In this document: piece after piece, positions 22,243-34,010 of the stretch
Layout: each line of letters opens with the position of its first letter
Numbering within the stretch: position 1 is the first letter of the stretch
Origin: Theristus sp. LFF4_11
Lineage: Eukaryota > Nematoda > Chromadorea > Monhysterida > Xyalidae
Length of the DNA: 64,000 bases
Assembly: GCA_030248135.1 (NCBI GenBank)
Contig: JASANC010001822.1
Span: 62,001 to 126,000, forward strand
Direction of reading: 5' to 3'
Made by a program: the position numbers and the translations under genes
Notes under the pieces: model-generated
The model's input: only the letters and a program-made list of their open reading frames with translations
Databases searched by the model: none
Told to the model about the DNA's origin: nothing

Positions 22243-22375
22243 TAGGGTTAGGGGTTTGAATTTATTTTTCGTTTTTTAAATCCGGATGTTTTTTTCAAAC
22301 TTGAAAAAAATTGTAAAAATTTTCCTACTTTGTTCTGAAAATTCAATTTTTGGCATAATTTTTACATACAGACTT
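22243..22375. mobile_element. Truncated hAT-like family 1 copy
   Basis: The left end TAGGGTTAGGGG is followed by the family's TTTTTCAAACTTGAAAAA and CTACTTTG.TCTGAAAATTC segment, then similarity stops after GGCATAATTTTT. The other end is missing. Confidence 0.6.
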
Positions 22376-24088
22376 AAACAGTAAATTTCAAGCTGAAGGT
22401 TCGACCTTGCCAAGATCTTAGCAGATAACACAAATTTTTGCTGAAAACGAACAGTTTATCTACTAAATCCGTTCCAAATCTTTATTTCCAAAGAGTTCCC
22501 TCCCCCTCGTTTTCGAGACTGTCCATAGAAATTTCACTATTTCTCAAAGGTTTCATTTGCTCGCTATATTAGGACTCTTTCTTAAGCAAGACTTTACGGT
22601 AACTCTAAGAATTAAAAAATACCAGAGGCGCCGCTGAAATTGCATAAAACTGACATGCGGCACATTTCATACGTTTTTTGCTAAAAAATTTCTTTGAAAA
22701 CACGAATAGCAGAAAGCAGAAACACAGAGAAGTCGGGAATGCTCGTGAACCAAAATTCCGCGTTCACTCCCATTAAATCGACAACCCCATCTATTTTATT
22801 TTTTTGTCTGAACCAAGCTAAAATGAAGTACAGAAGTAGAAGCATTCCTCTTTTTGATCAGCAGATAGATACAAATGGCAATCGCGGTTAGCCGTTCACT
22901 TCATAGCAGCGGTGTGATGCACCCGCGCCTTCGCTGTGTAAACCACAGGCGCACGCTGGCAATTGGCAAAATCGCACCAAAACTTGTGCATCACAGGCGT
23001 CAACAACAAAATCCCACTTATACAGGGTGTTGCGAGAAGCGGTGCAACAATTTTTCTTGTTCTAAATGTTGTGTACGGAATGGCCGAGTAAATATGGCAG
23101 TTTTTTTCAAGGTGCAAGTAGCGCGCGAAATTTGAATGCAAGATAAACGGCATTCAGAAACCTGATCGTGTGTCAAATTTGACGTGTTTTTTATACTACC
23201 ATTAATTCTTCGTGCTATTCTGTTCATTCTATCTCTTTTGCACAAACAATTGGGAACAACCTTGGCATTCTTGAAAAGACAACTCCTAGTCTGCGACTGA
23301 TCCCGCCTTGAAGGATTGCATTATTTATTCGGCCATACTGTATGTATTATCGCTCTTATTAAACGTGACGCGTATGCACGCACAGATAGAGAAAATGTTT
23401 CATGGCTGCGCGGCAATTTGAAATCCGCAAAACTTAACGTATTCTAACAGCAGATTTGTGCAAGAAATTGGGGAAAAACTAATCAAAATCATTTCTCACT
23501 AAATTAATTTATTTTCTTTTGTATTCGAACTGCGTTCGGGCGCGAAACAACTTTTCAGCTGTGCGGCTTTCCCACACATCATTCAACATTACTCCGCCTC
23601 TTTCACACGAAAAAACAATACGTGGGACCGCCTGAACAAATCACAAAAACCGTTGCTGTAATTCATGATCAACGAAAATTAAAATTAAGACCACGGGTCG
23701 ACCATTCAATGGGTGATGAAGATTGAATAAAAATACTTTTGTAACTGCTGAACAATACACCCTGTGCCTCGGCGGGTGCGTGGGCGTTTGCTTGTTGTTT
23801 TCGTGGGTGTGCCGTGCGTGCGTCCGATGGGGAGAGTTTTTTGTTGATCACCTTGGAAGCTGCAACAACAACTTGTTGTTTCTGGAACCATCCTGGTGGG
23901 CTGGCTGGGAGTTTGTGTAAAACAAGCCAAGGGTTCAGCTCGAAAGCGAAAACGTCTGGCGTGATGTGTGGAGCGACAGACACAGCTGTTGATGTTGCAC
24001 GTGGACCCACCCGTCTTTGCTGTTCTGTTGCAGTGCACAAACATTGGTTTTGTTTTTATTTATGAGCTGTTTTCGTGGATTGTGTGTC

Positions 24089-24821
24089 AACTTTGCCACT
24101 AAAAAAGGCCGCATCTTTGCCACTGGTATAACTGCTGGTAATTGCGTCTGCATGTATGCAACATTGCCACAAACAATGCACGTTATAAGATGCAGCCGCA
24201 ACTTTGCCACTACAGGGTGTTTGTTGCTTTCACGCAATTCTGCTATTTCTGACAGCCGCATTAAAGAACACTGAAATAAACGGTTTTGTATTTGTTTTCA
24301 TTCGATTTACTTGTAGTCAGATGTTGTCATATTATGCAGCAAACAAATCAAATGATTCACTGATCGTAACGAGCAGTCACTGTCAGTGTTAGGCAAACTT
24401 ACATCAGAAAAGCTTACGCAAATGGACTTGACACGTTCTTACACGACATGACTCCAATTAAGGTCGCGAAGCCTTAGGACACCCACTGAACATCTTCATT
24501 GCTCAGTTGTGCGACGTTGTTTTGATTGCACAATTCACTTGTATTGGCAACCGACTTCTGTAGGTTACCTAAGGCTTCGCAAGCCTTTTATCAAGGAAAA
24601 AACACCCGAAACACACGGCTTTAAGTAGCTCTGAAATCAGCGCAGGTGGGAGTGGGACCTTCGTCCTAGTTCTGTTTACCAATTCGACACTTCATTTATT
24701 CTTACAAACAATTTATTTCAGTGCTGTAAATTTCAACACCCTGTAGTGGCAAAGTTGCGATTATTAGCAGTTATATACCAGTGGCAAAGATGCGGCCCCT
24801 TTCTAGTGGCAAAGTTGACCA
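24089..24821. repeat. Inverted repeat pair (ACTTTGCCACT...GCCGCATCTTTGCCACTGGTA)
   Basis: The left copy (24089-24221) reads AACTTTGCCACTA, GGCCGCATCTTTGCCACTGG, TATAACTGCT, then later AACTTTGCCACTACAGGGTG. The right copy (24737-24821) is its inverse and starts CACCCTGTAGTGGCAAAGTT. The arms are about 520 bp apart. The CTTTGCCACT core appears three times per full copy. The ACAGGGTG edge resembles the ends of the mariner-like MITEs in this window. Confidence 0.6.
24460..24587. mobile_element. Short hairpin MITE (AAGG..GCGAAGCCTTAGG ends)
   Basis: AAGGTCGCGAAGCCTTAGG at the left and CCTAAGGCTTCGCAAGCCTT at the right are inverse copies with small differences, enclosing about 90 bp. It is nested between the arms of the preceding inverted repeat pair. 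The target duplication is unclear. Confidence 0.5.
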
Positions 24822-25869
24822 AGTACCGTTTTCGTGCGGATAACGGAGCATTATAAGCAAAGCTGAATTGTTTAGTGGTAGGGTTACTCCCGGGCGTTTC
24901 GGGCGCACGGCACATATGACTCATTGATCACACTGCTGCCGGAAAGGCTGTTGTCAGTCAGAGCTGAACGATCTGGCGTCGCCGATGAATATTCAGATAA
25001 AAGTTTGAAACAGCTCTTAGAAGCTTGTTCGCTTTGCCACCGGGTCGTAAAAACATGATCGTTCCGGCCGTATAAGCAGCACGACACACCACAAAAACCA
25101 ATTTGTACGTGTAATTTGGCAATGAGAAGTTCACCACAAACAAAGGGAAGTGTTTTTTGGGATCTTAAGAATTCCGAATGCGTGCAGAAGTGTGTTTATC
25201 TAGTGAGTTAGTGTGCTGCCGCAACACGCTTTTTCTATTTTGGTTTTTATTTCAGTTCCTGGTTCAGAAGAAATGAAAAAAACACGTTCCACCGTGCCGA
25301 ATGCCGCAAGCAAAAAACAGTTTGAATAAAAAATTGAGTTCTGTTGCACGACCACGGTTTGCATTTTTTTTCAAACTCAAAATATACAGCAAACAATATG
25401 TTGCGGTATTGCGGTTACACGACAACAAGTTTAACAACAACGAGTTATACAATGTATGTGTTTGCACGTTTAAACTTTGATAATTTTTAAGGTGCACATT
25501 TTTCGAAAACCGGTACAGAATTTCAGAAATAATATGTTTTGCACTAGAAAAAAATTGCAGTTTATGCACGGTGTGTGTCAAATCAAATGATAGTATAATT
25601 TCCAAATATTTACGTTTTTTGCTGTTTTTTAGGCGCATTGTTGGACAAAAGTTTTATCGCTTGTTGAATTGTTAATTTTAGCTGTTTTTCCCAGTGCACT
25701 ATGTGAAGAAAATTTCTCGTTTGGAATTTTTCATGACAAAGTAATCTAACAGTTTGTGAATCAACAAGCTGTGATCACTGACTACCATGATCAACAAAAA
25801 AATTGATAAAAAACTTGAATATTGATTTTTATCAGGTCAGAATTGCCTAGAACGTTGTTCGTCTGCGAG

Positions 25870-28800
25870 ATGAATAAAGTGCAACCGCTGGAGATTGGTG
25901 AGAAAATTGTTTGAAAGCTTTCGTCAGATTCCCGTTTTATACACTTCCAAAACCTCCAGAGCAACAAACGCCGGTGCAAACACAACCCCAAAACAAAGAA
26001 AATGATGCACCAGCAACAGTTGCAGCAGTTGCATTTCCAGCTGATCGGCAAATGTGGACGTCAAAGTTCGACTTTCTGCTGTCTGTGGTCGGATTCGCCG
26101 TGGACCTCGCCAATGTTTGGCGCTTTCCATATCTCTGCTATAAAAATGGCGGAGGTACAGTCGATCTCTAAATTATAGGCAATCAATCAGCTGATTGGTT
26201 GGTGATCACGTTACGCGCATGCATTCTGTGCAGGCGTTACTGTGGAGGCGGAGTCTGTTCTATCAAACTCGTCTCAAATGTGCAGTTCCCGTTTTTACCC
26301 TATTCGGACCCGTAACGGTACTATTATTCCCGCACGGTACCCGCACTTGAAAATCACACGAACGGGCAAAAAAACAGATACTCTTAGGTTTTTCGAGGTG
26401 CTGATTAAGAATATGGATGTTTCCACATTGCAGTTCTTGTCGTTACCATATTCTGACCCGTACGCTATACTATAGCATTTTTCGAACTTGTTTTCAATGC
26501 CATCACTATTTTTTCAACAAAAACTTTTGAAATGTTATACAGGTGTGTTCTTGATTCCGTACATTCTGCTGGTTGTCTTAGCTGGCGTGCCCCTGTTCTA
26601 TATGGAACTGGCACTAGGCCAGTATTACAGTCAGGGCGCAATCTCGTGCTGGGGAAAAGTTTGCCCGTTGTTTAAAGGTAGAAAAACAGTTGAGAGGAGT
26701 TGATTTGTTTGAAAAAGGTGGAAACAAAGCAAAAAGTCGTGGAAAAGCTGCGTAGTCTTTTCAGGCATCGGTTTCTGCGTGGTGTTGACATCGTTTTACG
26801 TTGGCTGCTTTTACAATGTCATAATTGGCTGGGCGCTCAGGTTAAGCTCATCATTGTCCAGTTACGCTGCGTTTCAGGCGTGAAAAGGCAGACATTTCAA
26901 CTTTGTAAATGCCACCGGCCGTCTTTGATAAGCGCCGGTCAAAATCTCAGATTTTTGTCGAAGTGCATGTTGAGAGTTTCTAACATTGAATCACACACTG
27001 CAGGTTTGTCTGGGAGTCGGTCACGAACCGTGAATTACCGTGGTCCAGTTGCAACAACACTTGGAATGGAGGTTGCTGCTACGACACCAGTCAATGGTTG
27101 CTGGAGAACAAACGCATGAATCTCAGCGGTCAGTTTGCTTTGAAACCTTGAAAAATACAGTTGCTGTCCGGACATCTCTTCCCCCACACACACAAAGCCC
27201 TCTGGTTAGCCTACATTATTAACCCAAAATGAGCCTTAAAACTCAATGCTCAACCCAGAATACGAATGCATGAGCAAGGTGACACGAGAACGCCTGAATT
27301 CGGTCGGCGAATGTCATAATTTTACGTCATCATCCGAAGAATATTTCAAGTTTGTTGTCAATGTTCTTTCGCAGGATTTTTGCAACTAAATTTTAGTCAA
27401 TATTGTTGAACAAATGAATAACATGCCACTGGTTTTGCTTTATGAATTTCTTCAGTCGCCATTTCCTTGGCTTCCACCGTGCAGACGTCGACGAGAAAGT
27501 GATCGGCCACAATTTGCAGCATCCCGGGCCGATACAATGGAAAAACTTGATCGCGCTGCTCGTTGTCTACTTGATCTGTTTTCTTTCATTGTGGAAAGGC
27601 ATCAAAATGTCCGGCAAGGTGAGCAACCATGCAGTGAAACAGCAGGGAATCAGCTGATTGGTTGGTGGTCACGTGATGCAGGCTTTCTGTGCAAACCAAA
27701 CTCCGCACATAACCCTTTCTGCACGTCAACAAGCAGCGAAGTCAACACGCACATAGCATGCATGCAACGCCACTTATATTTCCATTCTATTCAGTTTACC
27801 AACTGTTGCTCAGATTGTCTGGTTCACCGCGCTGTTTCCGTACGTTGCGCTGTTGGTGCTGCTGATTCGTGGTGTGACGTTGCCCGGCGCTGCACAAGGC
27901 ATCGCTTACTATCTCAGGCCGGACTTCTCAAAGCTGTTGACCAGCGACGTGAATATTCAAGTTTTCAATTAAATTATTCAACAAAGATTCTTTACAAAAT
28001 TAAAAATGAAGAAATTATATTTTAAGATCTGGATCGACGCTGCGACGCAGGTGTTTTTCTCGTTGGGACCAGGCTTCGGTGTACTGATGGCGTTGGCCAG
28101 CTACAACCCGTTCCATAACAACATTTATCGGTGACGATTCTGTTTTGAGAACATTTTTATTTTTTTATTTCATCGACTCAAGTTTTTTTAGCGATGCACT
28201 GTTGACGAGCGCAATCAACTGTTGCACAAGTTTCGTAGCCGGATTTGTGATTTTCTCAGTGCTTGGCTACATGTCCTGCCGTTCGGGCACCGATATTGAA
28301 GCGATATCCACTGAAGGTTCGCTGTTTTCATTGTTGTTTCAATAAAGTTCAAAGTTTTGCCAAATCGATTTCCTTGAAATCCTAGGCGCCGGCCTGGTGT
28401 TCATTGTTTACCCGGAGGCGTTGGCAACCATGCCTGGAGGGCGTATTTTTTCGGCACTGTTCTTTCTGATGCTCGTCACTCTCGGCCTTGACAGCTCGGT
28501 AAGAAGGTTTTTTTTAAATTTTAAAATAAAAAGATTTTTGAAAAAATCTCTTGTTGATTGAAATTTTTTTACCAACATTACGGCTCAGTTCGGCGGCTGT
28601 GAAGCGATCATCACGGCGGTGACAGACGAGTATAGCTGGCTGCAACGCAAGCGAACGCTCATTACGGCATCGCTGTTCTCCGCGTTTGCAGCCGTCGGCG
28701 TCATAATGTCCACCAAGGTACACTTAGTTTGGTTGCTAGAACTTGTTGAGCAATAGCTTCATAAATCAACATATTTTTTGATTAATCGCCCTTTTTTTGT

Positions 28801-29643
28801 AAATTTTTCCAGGGCGGGTACCTGTACGAAGAATGGTTCAACTACTACGGCGCCAAGTACGGTATTGTGATTGCCGTGTTCTTCGAGGCAGTGGTCGTCT
28901 CTTGGATTTACGGTGTGTGCGTCTGCAACAAGTTCTCTGAAAAGCATGAAAAATTGCTCGAATTTTGTTGCAGGTCTACGTCGATTTAAAGCAGACATTC
29001 AGGAAATGATTGGCACCGAGCCCGGTGTTTACTGGCGCGTCTGCTGGGCAGTCATTGGACCAGTGTTCATAGCCGTTAGTCAGAATCAAACCTGTTGTTG
29101 TCATGACTTCATTGGGCAAGTTTTAGAATATTATTATTTTACCAGTTCAACTTCACCGTCGGTTTCCTCGGGCCACAGCGGCTGGCTATTGGTGAGTACT
29201 CAATTCCGGATTTGGCGCATTGGCTCGGCATGTTGCTTGCGTTTTCATCGACACTTTTGATTCCGTTGGTGGCCGTGTACAAATTGATCACAGCACGGGG
29301 CGACTCCGCTGTTAAGGTGAGCCGTTTTTCCCGTCTATTTGGAGATCGAATCAATTCAACACTGTTTTGTCTTCATTTCAGAAGCTACTGAGCACAATCA
29401 CACCAATACGAGATAAGGAATACCATTTCACAAAGCCGTCGCCTCAATTGTCAACGTCTCTCAATCATTTTCAGGCGGTAACCAAATTACTGTATTTAGG
29501 CGTCTGTTTTGCAGATAATTTCACAAGTTTAGTTTGTTTGTTCCAGCACTTTACCAGTTCATCTTCTGTCCACCCAGAAGTTCAGCATCGACCAGCGGCA
29601 GTGGCACAAAATGGTTGATAACGCTGATTTGGATTTGGTCTAA
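25870..29643 (+). CDS. SLC6 sodium-dependent monoamine (serotonin/dopamine-type) transporter
   Basis: Na+/Cl−-coupled reuptake of an amine transmitter at the plasma membrane, inferred from family. About 17 exons. 25870-25897 starts MNKVQPLEI, then 25960-26152 carries TM1 with [13 protein letters not shown]. Its Asp is the residue that contacts the amine in monoamine transporters and is replaced in amino-acid transporters. 26543-26676 has [12 protein letters not shown] (TM2). 26764-26840 is TM3. 27004-27129 encodes the extracellular loop with the CNN..CC cysteines and an N-glycosylation site. Then 27238-27375, 27454-27618, 27815-27945, 28028-28132 ([15 protein letters not shown]6), 28193-28316, 28386-28498 (LVTLGLDSS, Na+ site), 28588-28719, 28813-28911, 28972-29073, 29146-29315, 29382-29475 and 29548-29643. 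The N-terminal half looks DAT-like and TM6-TM8 SERT-like, so the substrate is not assigned. AATAAA lies near 29806. Confidence 0.9.
26172..26265. mobile_element. MITE, AGCTGATTGGTT family, copy 3 (one end)
   Basis: AATTATAGGCAATCAATCAGCTGATTGGTTGGTGATCACG is the family's left end, as at 58142, followed by GCATGCATTCTGTGCAGGCG. The opposite end was not found. It lies in the intron after the TM1 exon of the SLC6 gene. Confidence 0.6.
27644..27775. mobile_element. MITE, AGCTGATTGGTT family, copy 4 (intronic)
   Basis: Starts AATCAGCTGATTGGTTGGTGGTCACG and continues with family interior sequence (TTTCTGTGCAAACCAAACTCCGC, GCATGCATGCA). The right inverted end is degraded. It occupies the SLC6 intron between the exons encoding GIKMSGK and IVWFTALF. 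Confidence 0.6.
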
Positions 29644-29829
29644 GATGTTTGATAAAGCTGTTTTTTTTGTACTGAGTGATCTAAAAAACTACACAATAAG
29701 AATCTGCTCTAGCTCGTTAACCGGTTTAACTGAAATTCTTTTTTTGTTTTAAGATTTCATGACAATCCATCATTTGTAGCTCGCGAAATCAGCAATGTTC
29801 TTAAAAATAAAAAAAACACATTTTTCAAT

Positions 29830-29952
29830 TTATGATATCGGGTAAACATTGTAATAATCATCCAGGTTTTCGTCCGAAAGTTCGGCCAGTTCATCTTCCA
29901 CTGTCGTCCCCATCAGTGTGTCTGTCTTGTGAGAGACGCTTGAACTGCTCAT
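29830..29952 (-). CDS. Candidate 40-aa acidic ORF or terminal exon
   Basis: An ATG at 29952 opens a 40-codon frame ending at a TAA (29830-29832). It is acidic and reads MSSSSVSHKTDTLMG, then EDELAELSDENLDDYY and VYPIS. The composition looks protein-like rather than random. It lies between the converging 3' ends of the SLC6 gene and the first acyl-CoA synthetase gene. It could be a small gene, or the last exon of a minus-strand transcript. No upstream exon was found and there is an in-frame stop just before the Met. Confidence 0.3.
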   Translation of the reverse strand: MSSSSVSHKTDTLMGTTVEDELAELSDENLDDYYNVYPIS

Positions 29953-30219
29953 TGTGAGCGTTTCGATTTTCGGTCACAGCGCCCATGCGGTGTCAACAAC
30001 TCTGCAGCACTGGTATCTGTGGTTAATTTTCTGGCCCAAACCATCCATATGTTAGCGAGCTTGAACCAATTGTTATCGTGCAGATTTTGGATCACCCTGT
30101 ATAGTTGAAGACGACAGTAAAGTTCAATCTCATAGACTGCAGAAAAAGTTGAACAAAGCAGTGAACACAAAGCTGTTAAAATTATAATGTTGGAAATCAG
30201 GGAACAGAATGTCAGCTGA

Positions 30220-33181
30220 TCACAGGTTAGATTTTTTCCTCTGCTCTTCTCTGAGCGATTGTCGCAGTAATCTGCGCAGTATTTTGCCTGACGGCGATTT
30301 TGGTATGGCACTAACAAATTTGATGCCGCCTCGTAACCGTTTGTAATGAGACACGTGACCTGAAAGCGCTAAAAGTTGAGAGGAGTGGAGAATTTCAAAA
30401 ACGAAAAATGTGTCAACTTCATTCTGGCAAAAACTGAATTGCATTTTACAAAGCAAGTGCGCTCACCGTTTATAAAACTATGAATGTCTTTCTCTGTGAG
30501 TTTACGATTCTCTTTCGCAACCACGAATGCCATTGGCAATTCACCCTCCATTTGGGACTGCACTCCAATCACTGCTGCATCAGCCACGTCTGGGTGGCTC
30601 AAAAGGAGGCCTTCCAGTTCAGCAGGTGGCACCTACAATTAAGATGACAGTTAGTTTTTGAATCGGTCTTTTTTGTGTTTTGGGTGGGGTGTTGGGGTCA
30701 TCAGGCGGACTAAATTGTTTGGATGAGGGTTTCTGCAAGCGCGAAGGAAGCCCACACACCTGGAAACCCTTTACTTTGATCAGCTCTTTCAGTCGATCCA
30801 CGATGTAGACGAAGCCATTAGCGTCGCAGTAACCGATGTCGCCTGACGAAAATGGTTTTTAGATCTTGCTTAAAAACACCAGAGAGAGACATCAATTAGA
30901 GCAACTCGTCGACATGCTAGATTGGAACTGACTGGAGTGGAATTCATCAGCTAGACTAGAACTTGCAATTCAAGCTCACCGGAGTGCAAGTATCCCTCTT
31001 GGTCCATGATGTCTGCCGTGGCAGTGGGCCCCTTCCAATAGCCAACCATGACGCATGGATTTCGAATGCAAACTTCACCCGATTGACCGAGTGGCAGTTC
31101 CCGGCCGCTCTCTGGATCGACAATCTGCAAAAAAACTGATCTGATACTGAAGATAGTTTATATGAACGTGTTTTGTTTGAACAACCTTGCAGTAAGTGCT
31201 GGGACAGAGCACACCCGCGTGTCCCGCCGGGCCCTGGCCACCGAACGTGGCTGCTGCCGTTAACTCGGTCATGCCCCAACCTGTTTTCACAAATTTCCAC
31301 ATATAATTCAAAAAATCTGGATAAACACGTTACAATACAAAACACCTTGCGAAATGTGCTTCAGGTGTTTGTGTTTGTTGCGCAGCTCGATTTCGCTTTC
31401 AGCTTTCAACGGCGCAGCACCGCATAACACCAGCTGCACTGAGCTGATGTTGAAGTCGTCGACACGAGGGTGCTTGGTCAACAGGATGACAACAGGAGGC
31501 ACAAGAAAGAGAAACTTTGGCTGTAAAACAAAGAAAATGTTCATTGAAAATCAAAACGATCGTCTTTTTGAGAGCCGATAAACATGATTGATTGCGTCAA
31601 TGTTATTTAACAAGTGACCGTTGTCATAATCGCGTTGTGTTAAAGGCTAACCTGATGTTTCTCAATCAGACTGAAATATTCAACGGGCTCGAATCGACGC
31701 ATGACTACCACAGTTGTGCCGACGTACAGCGAGCAGTAAACGGCAACGTAACCATAGATGTGGAAAAACGGCAGAAAAATCACTTCTGTTTCCATGGTGG
31801 GGTCGGTGATCGGAGGAGTAATCAACGGATAAATCAATCGCTTTGATTGTCTGCAAAAGATGTGTTTACTCACTGAGAAGATTTGTTTGAATGTGACTGA
31901 CTGCTGAACGAACGAACATTGTGCAAGCAATGTGCACTCTGTAAATTATAGGTATTGATTTCGCTTACTCGTTCCACATGAGCGTCTGTGCAATCACGTT
32001 GCGACTGCTCAGCATGACGCCCTTCGGCAGGCCAGTGGTGCCGCTCGAGTAAGGCAGGTGCACCACTTGGTTGGTCGGGTAGTGGTCACAAAAACTGAGG
32101 TCCTCAACCAAGCTGCACGCCATCTCTGGAGGCAACGCAGCAAAGTCCTGCAGGCTGCTTCCGATGAGCGAGCGAAAACTCAGCAACCGAATGTTGTGCA
32201 CAGAATCAACAGACTGGCTGTAGTCCAAGTCGATCACAATCAGCGCCTGAATGAGGCAAACTGAATATGTCAAAATTGGTTATTCAACCTTTTAGTTTAA
32301 CTGATCAATGGGCGTCTCGACATCCATCACTCACCAACCTTCATTTTTTGCCGGCTCTTTTGTGCAGCTCGAGCAGTGCTAAGCGCAGTCTCACGAGTCA
32401 CAAACAGATACTCGGCTTCGCTATCACCAAGTTGACGTTCGATCTCTTCTGAAAATTCACTGAGAAAAGTTCACTGGACTCCACCAAACTTTTGTTGAAA
32501 ACTTTCATAACATAAAAACAGAGCACCTGTCGTTGCGGCTGGATTGACGGTACTCAGAAGCAACTGCGTCGCCGCACAGCCAAGCGCCACCAGAAAGTAC
32601 TCGGGGCAATTCGCGGCGACAATCAGTGCCACTTTGCCAGTGCTGCAACAAAGCAAGAAAAATACATATTGCACAAACAAACGACAAAAATTGCCCACGG
32701 AGGAGCAAGCGAAAAGCAACCGAAAGTTACCGAAATCCAGGCAAGTGACGCAGTTGACGCGCCAGCGCGCGTGTGCCAACCACGATTTGTCCATAGCTGA
32801 GTGCGACGGCTTCCCGCGACGGGTCAATCTGAATTTAGACCGCTAGGCGTCATCCAGCCAATTCAATAAAAGCCACCGTTTCACTTTTCCCTCATCTACC
32901 ACAATTTCTTTTACAATTCCGTTTTGCGACAAGCAGCTAAAATTCATTCAAACAAAGACTTAAATTTTGCATTTCGGTCTCCCTTTCAATTGTCACATTA
33001 TGAAAGAGCAAACTGAGCAATAAACTCAAAAAGCAAAGTAAAAGCAAAAAACTTTTGCGAACAATACCAGAGCAACTTTGTGCGGTGACCTGCGTGCGTG
33101 CTGTCGAGTCGCTCTGAGAGTAAATTCGGCTAACGTCACATCCGGCAGTTGCAAGTCAGGGTACGGCGATTTCATGGGCAT
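30220..33181 (-). CDS. 4-coumarate-CoA-ligase/luciferase-like acyl-CoA synthetase, paralog 1
   Basis: ANL-superfamily enzymes adenylate a carboxylic acid and transfer it to CoA. Twelve exons: 33181-33075 ([10 protein letters not shown]), 32828-32730, 32645-32527, 32448-32335, 32249-31968, 31853-31653, 31523-31348, 31282-31187, 31125-30978, 30841-30760, 30632-30466 and 30360-30220. The P-loop [15 protein letters not shown] lies in exon 5, [13 protein letters not shown] (adenylate-binding) in exon 8, GEVCIRNP in exon 9, [13 protein letters not shown] (hinge) in exon 10, and SPSGKILRR with the catalytic Lys near the C-terminus. All key motifs are present, so it is probably active. It ends KKSNL, only a weak variant of a peroxisomal SKL signal. 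The acid substrate cannot be told from sequence. The exon arrangement matches paralog 2 exactly. Confidence 0.9.
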
Positions 33182-33498
33182 GGTCAGAAAATGGTCAGTT
33201 ACTTTTGAAACTAATTTTGCAGAAATATTTTTGCAAAGTAATTGCAATCAGTGTCATAAGGCAACTAAAAGAATATAAGACAAGATGTCATAGAAAATTA
33301 CGCATAGGTTTTTATCGTTAACGTAGTTACAAATCAATAATAAGTGTCTGCTGCGCTGGTGCTCGAGGTCATGGGCACAAACACAGAACAACAAACAGCA
33401 CAATGTCTACAACACATGGTGTTTTCAACACACAGGACAGTTTATGGTGTAAAGTCAAGTCACGTCCTGAAACAATAGTGTAGTCTTCAAACAAAATA

Positions 33499-33645
33499 CA
33501 GGGTGAGCCCAAAAAAGTTCCAACTTCAAAACGCTTTCACTCAAAATTCAAACGAGACTTATGACTTAAGATTTGGAAATTGGTATATCTTCTGATAATC
33601 TCAGCATAAGCCAGTGAAAGTTGGAACTTTTTTTGGCTCACCCTG
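33499..33645. mobile_element. Mariner-like MITE with CAGGGTGAGCC ends
   Basis: 147 bp, starting CAGGGTGAGCCCAAAAAAGTTCCAACTT and ending with its near-inverse (AAGTTGGAACTTTTTTTGGCTCACCCTG). It is flanked by TA at 33497-33498 and 33646-33647. A degraded partial relative (GGTGAACCAAAGAAGGTTCC) lies at about 20208. It sits between the two acyl-CoA synthetase genes. Confidence 0.8.
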
Positions 33646-34010
33646 TATGTTACCCCGTGTTCCAACACCCAGACCTTCACGGGGGTAAAATAAGCCATGG
33701 TTCCGGTAAACTGGGCAGAGGCAAAAATAAGGGGACTGGGAACGAAATTTGTACAAAACTTTGGAGTCCTGGTAACAGTTAAATAAAAAGTCTTTTTCAG
33801 AGTGAAACGAGGAAAACAATGATTACTACATTATCATCAAACAAGATCACAAAATCACCATAAAATGAATTTTTTATCTCTTTTGGTATGTCAGTTCTGT
33901 GCCCAAAAATTGTGTGGTGCGGAATTGCGTGCAAAATTTCACCAGTTCTGGGGACCAGTGGAACCAGTGCTTGTGAAGCTCTGCCGCACCCGAGACCCGC
34001 ACCCGGCGAA

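Larger units (their letters stand above)
22900..25860. other. Gene-free stretch with small repeats upstream of the SLC6 gene
   Basis: No exon with a recognisable domain was found on either strand. The segment holds a repeat (GCACGCACAGATAGAGAAAA near 23378) also found near 40240, an inverted repeat pair built on ACTTTGCCAC (24089-24221 and 24737-24821), and a small hairpin MITE (24460-24587). Upstream regulatory sequence for the plus-strand transporter presumably lies near 25.3-25.86 kb, but no specific site could be identified. Confidence 0.4.
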
